DNA from: Sphacelaria rigidula
Taxonomy: Eukaryota > Phaeophyceae > Sphacelariales
Length of the DNA stretch: 22,451 nt
Reading direction: 5' to 3'
Assembly (NCBI GenBank): GCA_964200075.2
Contig: CAXNAA020000333.1
Span: 1 to 22,451 of the forward strand
Within the stretch, counting starts at the first letter, position 1, and every line of letters starts with the position of its first letter. This document shows positions 9,402-15,697 of this stretch, one piece after another. A model generated the notes under the pieces. It did no database searches. It was given only the letters and a program-made list of their open reading frames with translations, and was not told the DNA's origin. The position numbers and the translations under genes are program-made.

Positions 9402-9740
9402 ATGATTGCTTTCATACTTGCTTTTAGTCTTCCAGTGTCGATACTTACATATTCGGATGTTGACAGGTATCACAGTCTCAGGCGCCGCCTAACGTGCATG
9501 CAGCGTGCGCAGTACGAGTTTTCGCCTCCGCCGGCGCAATTTAGACCATGTTGTGCCTACTTGGCCGCGGTAGCGGGGCGTTCATTTGAGCCAAAACAAA
9601 GCACACATTACCTCGGGAACAAAGAGTATGCACCCAGTTGCTTGGGGGTTCTCGGTCTTGAGCTGGGGTTTGGGGTTAGGGTTAGGGTTCGCGTCGTTGG
9701 TCTGACGAAAAAAATGTTTGTTTCAACCACTGCTCAATGA
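9402..9740 (+). CDS. Doubtful ORF, 112 codons, N-terminal hydrophobic segment
   Basis: An uninterrupted ATG-to-TGA frame. It begins MIAFILAFSLPVSILTYSD, which could be a signal peptide or membrane anchor. Near its end it reads through the telomere-like tract at 9665-9689 as GFGVRVRVRV, which suggests the frame may be chance. An antisense frame (9173-9415, minus) overlaps its start and looks about as good. No family is recognised. Confidence 0.2.
   Translation: MIAFILAFSLPVSILTYSDVDRYHSLRRRLTCMQRAQYEFSPPPAQFRPCCAYLAAVAGRSFEPKQSTHYLGNKEYAPSCLGVLGLELGFGVRVRVRVVGLTKKMFVSTTAQ
9665..9689 (+). repeat. Interstitial telomere-like tract
   Basis: GGGGTTTGGGGTTAGGGTTAGGGTT: about two and a half perfect TTAGGG units preceded by variant units. 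TTAGGG is the telomere repeat of animals and many protists. Surrounded by non-repeat sequence, it is internal rather than a chromosome end. Confidence 0.6.
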
Positions 9741-9829
9741 AGTCGAAGTGGAGTAATTGCTGATAGCCGCGATGGTGCACGCTAGCAAGAGACACGAGGT
9801 TAGGACCACCGACTCCGTTCCACGTCGAT

Positions 9830-9925
9830 CGCACCATCAAACATGAGCATCAGTAACCCTGATTCCGAAGATGATGCTTTCGGCTTGCCATCGACCTCCT
9901 TGACAATGAGAAGCTTGCCGAAGCG
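9830..9925 (-). CDS. Possible exon of an unidentified secreted-type protein
   Basis: The minus frame reads RFGKLLIVKEVDGKPKASS and SGLLMLMFDGAIDVE, ending near GTG donors. The pattern (LLI..E followed by an acidic or serine-rich turn and a G.L...F...(V/I)DV strand) is reminiscent of a beta-strand repeat in some large surface proteins of algae and bacteria. This is from memory and weak. Codons end mostly in G/C. Splice sites are not distinctive and no partner exon was joined. Confidence 0.27.
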
Positions 9926-11522
9926 CTCAGTAGGCGGCAGAATTTGTAGCGTATGTACGGTAGTGTGCAGTGCCGTGTAAACGGACAGTCCCCTCATATG
10001 GAAAACCGTTGCGCAGTGGTTAGACCCTTGGCAATGAACGCGTGAAATCCTTCACACATGTCTCACGTGGGGTAGATTTATTGGGGTGCGAGGGTCGGCT
10101 GCCGCAACGCAATTCTCAGTTGCTTGGGTAAGATTGATACTCGTGGCTTTACCGTTCAATCTCGGATTTGCCTCCCGTCCTAGATATCACCTTGCGGACG
10201 GCGTGCTTCGGTCAACAGAGGTGGGGACAGCATACTCCCACCGCAGTGTTGTTCCCGCGTCAGATACTGACGAATATGCATTTGTACTTTCAACGTTATT
10301 TGTATAGTACCTCGACGTGAAGCGTATGTGGTACCCGGCTCGGTATTTACCATCGTCACGTCGAAATACAGATCTCCGTGTGACACCAGCGTTCGAACTG
10401 CCCGCCCCCATTCCACCGCCCACAAACGTGCAGTACCAGCTGACACTCACAGTGTATCCATTTGCATGCGGATTACCACTCTAGTGCTGGAAATGGCGCT
10501 GGGAGTGCTCCAGAACAGATGCGTTTTGCCTCACTTCCCCACGAACGACTGAACCGCCGAAGAGGGCGGAGGATTAGTGGACGTGGTGAACACAAAAGGG
10601 CCGTGGGGACAGCGGGATAATGGCTGAACAACCGGATGCCAGCGTCACAGCCAGGACGTCATTTGGAAATGCAATACGGTCATAGACGGCAGCGCGGGTG
10701 ATAGCCGGGGTGATGATTGCACCAAATGGTGGCGGCGAGGGTGTGTGGAGGAGCGGGGGATACAGGGCAATGACACGGACGTGCATAGTCCCCACGGCCG
10801 TGGATAGTCAGGGGATGAACGAGATCTCCGGTCTGTTCGTGCTGTTGGTTGGTGACACTTTTTGACTCATTTTGGGGGGACAGGTGCGCCCATAACTGTA
10901 CTGCGGTGTGTGTAGACCTTGCGAAGACGGTCTGATCTCCGCTGGGATTGCCTGAGCTGCTGTATTGTCGCTGTGTTCTTCTTTGTAGAAAATAACGTCA
11001 GTCGGGAGGAAGTGCTGATTACACACTGACGAGGACAATGAAAAACTTCATGTTTGTCTTCCGTAAAACCAACAAGGCGCTGCCCAGACCCATCATTTGC
11101 GCGATACCGAACATAACCACAGTAGGTAAAAATTACACAACCAGCACCGTTATACACCGCTCGACCGGCTGGGCCAGACGCCGTAATCGGATGAAAAGAG
11201 CAACCCACAGCACAGCGCGGTTATACTGCACCGCCAGGATTCTGATTACAGCTGGCAATATGGCCGCTGCTGATGCTGGCATGCGCCAGGGCTCGCGGCC
11301 ACGGAAAGACGCAACCAGCCATACTACGATGGAGACATACCGATACACGAGCGTCGCATTGACCCCCTGCGATATCGCTGTATTGTTGTAGTCCTATATC
11401 ATGTATATCGACGCCCACAAGCTGTCCTTGTTGAATTTGACGTCAACGCGCCGAGATCTGGAATGCTATATGTCGACCCCTGAACCAGGGTCGCAGCGAC
11501 ATCAACAGGAAACAACCATACC
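9926..11522. other. Unassigned stretch with competing short frames
   Basis: Several minus frames have a coding feel (about 10187-10450, 10574-10795 and 10867-11208), but each competes with another open frame. None joins to a neighbour with matching phase, and no motif is recognised. I see no repeat shared with the rest of the window. It may hold the body of a fast-evolving minus-strand gene or be plain intergenic DNA. Confidence 0.35.
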
Positions 11523-11732
11523 TTATTTCCCTCCACTTCTTGTGGGCGTTTTACTTTTGCTTGTGTCTTGCTGGCCGGTGAGGCCGCGTCTTATCAATTT
11601 GCTTTCGACTCTAACGAGTTCGTGCGGCGGAACTGATTCAGTACGCTTTGCTATGTTTGGGTCCAAGCGAATTTGAACGCTTTGAGTCGAACAGGCTAGG
11701 CGAAATTCGTGAAGCGGTACTTCTTTACTCAT
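11523..11732 (-). CDS. Doubtful ORF, 69 codons
   Basis: A complete ATG-to-TAA minus frame starting MSKEVPLHEFRLACSTQS, basic toward the end (KLIRRGLTGQQDTSKSK). No domain is recognised. The opposite strand also carries an open frame (11401-11676). It is listed because it has true start and stop codons in a region otherwise without genes. Confidence 0.2.
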   Translation of the reverse strand: MSKEVPLHEFRLACSTQSVQIRLDPNIAKRTESVPPHELVRVESKLIRRGLTGQQDTSKSKTPTRSGGK

Positions 11733-12029
11733 ATTGAGTCGATTGAGTAAACTTCAATTTGTTTCGGTGTTTGTGACGTCGATCTTGGATTGCCGCGGTG
11801 AAACCAGTAGTGGCCTCGGCTGGACCCTTGTTGGAAAGGCTCTATGATGAAGAACATGTCCGTAGAGGCAAGGAGCGGTGAACAAGCGAGGCGGCGAATC
11901 GGGTGATCTGTTTTCCCCGTACAACACCATTATTGGCCGATATGGCTTTGCAGTTTGTTGGCAATGAACCGGCCGAACACACAAACTGTGCAGGCAGTAC
12001 AGACCAGCACTGTACTGTCTGTACTGTTT

Positions 12030-12215
12030 TTACTGCCGGTGTGTTGAATACAAACAAGGAAGTATCGCTTGACGTAGATTGTCTTCGGGAACTGCCACAA
12101 CCTCAATGTTGGATATCCCTTTTGGCCACACCATGTTCACAATATTTTCCTTTGCAACCTCTCCGTGTGTTGTGTCGCAGTTCAGTATGGTGGCGATCAC
12201 TGTCGTTGTAGACAT
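12030..12215 (-). CDS. Possible coding exon or small ORF, 61 codons
   Basis: An ATG-to-TAA minus frame. The central part, KENIVNMVWPKGISNIEVV followed by AVPEDNLRQ, has balanced amino-acid use that reads like a real protein. An alternative start is a splice acceptor at ctacaacgacag, which would make it an internal or terminal exon. No family is recognised and no partner exon was found. Confidence 0.28.
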   Translation of the reverse strand: MSTTTVIATILNCDTTHGEVAKENIVNMVWPKGISNIEVVAVPEDNLRQAILPCLYSTHRQ

Positions 12216-12739
12216 CGGCAGCCGGAACCCGCCTTGTTATCGTTGTACATGGGCACCAAGTAAAAGTTGCAAACTGCTGTTTCTCTGGTGGACAGGAGAC
12301 AGCGTCAAGCGTCAAGCAGCTGCACGCTGGGAGTCGAAATTCTCACTCAAGACTTCAATTTGGTGCATGATACTTCGTAGTCAGCAGCTACTGCTGTGTG
12401 TCCAGGTGCCACTTGGAGCAAGATGCGTTCGGTTTCTGTTTGACAAAGTTTCCCACAGAAAACCGAAATCGATAAGGGTTTTAGAATAGAAAAATACAGC
12501 AAAAACGAGTCGCAAAAAAACGGTTAGTCGACTTTTTTACCTAGAGCGGAAACTATTTCACCCCATAGAATTGGAATTGGAATAGACAGTACAGACAGTG
12601 AGTACAGACTGTACGAGTGGCTGCCTGTACCGTCTAGATGGTGTGTCTGTTTCGCACAGCATGCAGGCGCAATATGGAAAATAAGCGGGCAACGCGACAT
12701 ACAGATGGCACGGCTTTCTGGCTCTCTGCATAGAGGAGG

Positions 12740-12856
12740 ATGCGAAGCAGATTTGAGCCACGTGCAGTTTTGCACCGCCTCTCCTGTCCATGAACGCGTT
12801 GGCAATTCGATCACCCACCCCAACACGCAACTCCGCCGGTAGACCCTGCCACAAAA
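12740..12856 (-). CDS. Possible exon, unidentified
   Basis: After a pyrimidine-rich acceptor (ctagttttgtggcag) the minus frame reads GLPAELRVGVGDRIANAFMD and then RRGGAKLHVAQICFAS. Codon pattern and composition look coding. The 3' limit is not clear because no good GT donor stands out. It could belong with 12030-12215 in one minus-strand gene, but the joint could not be shown. Confidence 0.25.
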
Positions 12857-12889
12857 CTAGATGCCCAAGTTTCCCTAACAAAAAAAAAA

Positions 12890-13110
12890 ACATTCACCAC
12901 AAAAGTGGTGGTATCGGTTCCTTATCACTGCAGTATATGTTACCCTTTGCTCAGTTCGTGATCTATGCCCCTGGTTTGAGTACGTAGCTGCGAATGGACC
13001 ATTTCGGTTTTGCCTAGTTCTGGGAAAGGGTGATATCTGGCACGGTTGTCTGCAATGTGGGAGTTACGTGCTCCTTCGTTCATTCCGCCGCTCGTTTAGC
13101 TCGAAAAAGC
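12890..13110. other. Spacer before the second repeat cluster
   Basis: An A-rich run followed by AT-rich sequence; nothing coding or repeated is seen. Confidence 0.4.
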
Positions 13111-13158
13111 TACGAGTCGTACGAGCTGAGCCAGCCTAGAGGCAGATTCAAAGTTTGC

Positions 13159-13418
13159 AGGTCCATGCTCTGCCCAATATTTAGAGTTGGAGCGTAAAAT
13201 TTGGATGGACGATGCACAGGGCATGGAAAAAAATACGTCGGTACCAAAAGTTTTTTTTTTCATGAGTTAAGGGCATTTTATGATATCTGAAAACTGATTA
13301 TTACCCTCACTCATGAAGAAGAAAAAATAGTTTTGGTACCGACGTATTTTTTTGTAATGTCCTATTCACTGTCCATACCAAATTTTACAGCTCCACATGT
13401 TGGCCGGAGCATAGACCT
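13159..13418. repeat. Fold-back repeat Y, copy 2
   Basis: An imperfect palindrome. The left arm includes AGGTCCATGCTC and GGATGGACGATGCACAGGGC; the right arm includes GTCCTATTCACTGTCCATACC and GAGCATAGACCT. The GGTACCAAAAGTTT / AGTTTTGGTACC pair and the ATGAGTTAAGGGC / CCCTCACTCAT centre are conserved with copy 1. Confidence 0.7.
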
Positions 13419-13535
13419 TTTAAAAACCGGGTCGGTAAAATTCGGAACAGTATTTCGCAGGCCACTCACCGGCCCACGTTTGGTTTTCGTGTCCAGGCTG
13501 GGCCAGCTGAGCGTGATTTTTAAATGTATTTTGGC

Positions 13536-13802
13536 GATGCTGTGGGTAATTTGAATAGTTAGGCACTGAAATTTTGACACAGCATTTGTATCATCAATAC
13601 GCGGAACATTTGTCGAGGTGCATTCGCAAAAAAAAAAAAATGTTTGATCGATTTGAAGTTCTTGTAAAAACTAGAAAAATGCTATAACACCGTAAAAAAA
13701 GAAAAGTAATACGGATGCACCTCGAGAAATGTTGTGCGTAATGATGATAAACGTGTTGTTTCAAAGTTTCGGCACCTAACTCTTCGAATTACCCACAGCA
13801 TC
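13536..13802. repeat. Fold-back element inside the nested insertion
   Basis: The left arm (13536-13627) begins GATGCTGTGGGTAATTTGAA. The right arm (13713-13802) ends TTCGAATTACCCACAGCATC. Other paired blocks are TAGTTAGGCACTGAAA with TTTCGGCACCTAACT, and TGTCGAGGTGCATTCG with CGGATGCACCTCGAG. The A-rich spacer is about 85 bp. Confidence 0.7.
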
Positions 13803-13816
13803 CACTTTTTCGTCTG

Positions 13817-13886
13817 GCACCCGGTGGTCAACTGGTAGAACCGCCTCTCATTACAGAGGCCACGACTTCAAATCCCGACACAACCC
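13817..13886 (+). ncRNA. tRNA-like sequence (tRNA-derived, degenerate)
   Basis: A tRNA-like order is visible: a degenerate A-box (TGGTCAACTGG), a 6-bp anticodon-type stem GCCTCT / AGAGGC around CATTAC, and a B-box-like CTTCAAATCCC, followed by a TTTT run (13887-13890). The acceptor ends do not pair, so it is not a working tRNA. It is more likely a SINE head or tRNA relic. It abuts the right arm of the fold-back element. Confidence 0.4.
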
Positions 13887-13923
13887 TTTTGTTTTTGCGC
13901 ATAATCTGGATTATTTTTTAGCA

Positions 13924-14250
13924 TCATTCCTCGCGAGTTGCGAAGGGTTTTGACATTTTGGTGACGGTCTTGCATCTTGGGGGTGTATAGTACAGTTTGA
14001 GGTAGTACTTCTCCCTCTTACGGCGGTAAATGACCGTCGGCTGGGAGGTTCTCTCCCATGATGGAGCTGTTGACCTTGATGCCATCTTGCAGCACTACAG
14101 TACTTGGACGAGTACCAGTCTACTGTACGCGTGCCTGTAGGGCGCAATTCCATACCGTAATTCCACCGCATTTCGTGGAACGAAACGTCATCAGACACGC
14201 GATCACGCGACGACGCGACACGTTCCTGGTACTCAATGCAGTACAATAAA
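13924..14250 (-). pseudogene. Degenerate coding region of the nested insertion (frame-shifted)
   Basis: Reading the minus strand, protein-like sequence passes through three frames in order. The first runs from about 14250 (YCIEYQERVASS through MRWNYGMELRPTGT). The second contains VVLQDGIKVNSSIMGENLP. The third contains QPTVIYRRKREKYYLKLYY and ends at a TGA at 13924-13926. The last frame alone forms a 53-codon ATG-to-stop ORF (14085-13924). This is best explained as one ORF broken by two indels, perhaps the remains of a transposon protein. No family is recognised. The 5' part runs into the N gap. Confidence 0.4.
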
Positions 14251-14259
14251 ATCATCGCC

Positions 14260-14269
14260 NNNNNNNNNN
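14260..14269. other. Assembly gap (10 N)
   Basis: Ten unknown bases inside the nested insertion, probably a scaffold join of unknown true size. A minus frame crosses it, but its continuity is not assured. Confidence 0.95.
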
Positions 14270-14708
14270 ACTCCCATCCTCGCCAAGACTTCGCCAATCG
14301 ACCAGCGGCGATACCGGGCATTACCAGGTTGGTCTGCAGTTCACAGCGATATGTCAAGTCGAGCTGATTTAGTAAACTTGACGAGTTATGGTTGGAGATA
14401 CAAATGCGGCACTCTTTCACTCTTTGCTGGCCCAGCCTGTGTTGAAAGTTTGTGTGGGCGCTCTTTAAGGCATAACTAACAAAACTCAGTGGGTCAGGTT
14501 ATTTTCAACTATTATTTTCACTTGTTTAGGGCGTTCTGGTATGGTGAAGACCATTTCTTTACGAGAACGCTCTAACCTCCATGAAAAAAATGAAGGTCCA
14601 TTCTTTTTTTTATTCGGCACACCTTCGTGGTCCTCTACGGCGATTTTCAAATCACAATTTTAAAAATGGAGCTGAAAACATTGAAATAAGGCTTCAGAGC
14701 AATGTGTC

Positions 14709-14846
14709 ATACCCTGAACAATAGAATACACGGTGAAAAAATGTACTGCGTACAGTATGAAATCTTTCCTCTATTTGAAAATAGACAATAGATTTCATAC
14801 TGTACGTAGTACATTTTTTCACCGTGTATTCTTTTGTCCAGGGTAT
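14709..14846. repeat. Hairpin (MITE-like) with 57-bp arms
   Basis: The left arm (14709-14765) and right arm (14790-14846) are nearly perfect inverses: ATACCCTGAACAATAGAATA against TATTCTTTTGTCCAGGGTAT, with GGTGAAAAAATGTAC and CATACTGTA blocks paired further in. The loop is only 24 bases. It lies between the Z and X segments of the second cluster. Confidence 0.7.
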
Positions 14847-14940
14847 GCAATGTTTATTTCTCCTCAAAACTCCACCGAAACTAGAAACACGAAAAAAAAA
14901 GAAAAAAGATAACAAACTGTTTTATTCTAATTTATTATGC

Positions 14941-15353
14941 CCTAGAGGGTCACCAGACGAAATTTCATCGAACAACTCTCAAAAGCTGAGACGCGATCGA
15001 TATCCAGATTTAGGGCATCTAGTGCCTCTGCTCGTAATATATTGATTTTAGTATGGAAACTTATGTGCGCCGTATCTCGAGATAAATAACGAATTAGGTG
15101 AAGGTGAGGGTATCTATCGTCTCCCCGTGCTCCAGGGAAGATCCACACCAGAACTCGTCATCATCCACTGACTGCATCGTTCGGGGTTTCACATAGATTT
15201 GAGTGTATACGCTATCTCCGTACGGTATAGGAACTACTAGACATGGGCTTTAATCAAGGAGAAGAACTTGGCCCAGATTTTGGAGCAAATGGGCAACTTC
15301 CCCTTGATTGGGCGATCAATACGATGTGCGGATCACGGCCCAGCTCGTACATA
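14941..15353. repeat. Repeat X arm, inverted copy
   Basis: Matches 4145-4550 in reverse orientation. Shared blocks include GTATCTCGAGATA, GGTGAGGGTATCTATCGTCT, CCGTGCTCCAGGGAA and CCCCTTGATTGG, ending at GGATCACGGCCCAGCTCGTAC. It also matches 5160-5350 directly over its last 190 bp. Confidence 0.65.
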
Positions 15354-15365
15354 TATGACAGAAAA

Positions 15366-15473
15366 ACACCTGTAGTGACCTTCCTCCTGTGTGACTATGG
15401 TCGATGTGTTCACATGTACCGAAAGGTGTAGGCAGGCGTTCAGAATAGATGGGATGGGAACACGCACAGTGTT
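15366..15473 (+). repeat. Repeat B, copy B1
   Basis: About 105 bp shared with 20717-20827 and, in two halves, 20875-20912 and 21043-21146. Conserved blocks are GACCTTCCTCCTGTGTGAC, ACCGAAAGGTGTAG and CAGAATA(G/A)ATGGGA, ending in CA-rich sequence. It lies directly upstream of the first exon I can place in the plus-strand gene. Confidence 0.65.
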
Positions 15474-15497
15474 GATGTTCTCGTGATTTGTGCAGAG

Positions 15498-15532
15498 GTA
15501 TATATATTTATATAATATATATATATATATAT
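15498..15532. repeat. AT microsatellite
   Basis: Runs of TA/AT dinucleotides, part of the intron sequence ahead of a ttttcag acceptor. Confidence 0.8.
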
Positions 15533-15546
15533 GTGTGTCTTTTCAG

Positions 15547-15697
15547 TCTCCCGAATTCGAAGCACGGAATACCCGAACGTACCGGACGGGAGGGGCATGG
15601 TAGAAGTGTTGACAGGTCGGCACACAATGGGTTGCTTGGTGGCGGATCACCTCCACCGGCATCAACCAACACCCGCTGAGATATTTATGCATGATAT
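15547..15697 (+). CDS. Exon of the unidentified plus-strand gene
   Basis: The acceptor gtgtcttttcag is strong. Two bases complete a split codon, then 49 codons reading STEYPNVPDGRGMVEVLTG, and ending at GATAT|GTATGC. The final AT joins the G of the next exon to make Met. The two other frames are closed or poorer. Confidence 0.45.

Larger units (their letters stand above)
13494..14439. mobile_element. Nested transposon-like insertion with 14-bp perfect terminal inverted repeats
   Basis: CAGGCTGGGCCAGC at 13494-13507 is exactly inverted as GCTGGCCCAGCCTG at 14426-14439. It interrupts repeat Z: the uninterrupted copy near 4936 reads TTTTCGTGTATTGAAA. Here TTTTCGTGT precedes the element (with one extra C) and TGTTGAAA follows it, which suggests a 3-bp TGT target duplication. 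Inside are a fold-back (13536-13802), a tRNA-like sequence, a degenerate coding region and the N gap. Superfamily is not assignable from TIR and target size alone. Confidence 0.65.
13111..15355. mobile_element. Second composite repeat cluster, paralogous to intron-2 cluster
   Basis: The left flank shares GAGC(C)AGCCTAGAGGC and AAGTTTGCAGG(C/T)CCATGCTC with 4555-4610. Fold-back Y is at 13159-13418. Repeat Z is split between 13428-13492 and 14440 to about 14640, and an inverted X arm lies at about 14941-15353. Segments in common with 4145-5368 are therefore in similar order but rearranged. Both clusters descend from the same composite or the same families inserted in the same nested way. Confidence 0.65.

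Noticed and set aside
13911-14420. A 169-codon minus frame across the N gap
   Set aside because: Continuity through ten unknown bases is artificial, and its last part looks out of frame relative to the protein-like text in the other frames.
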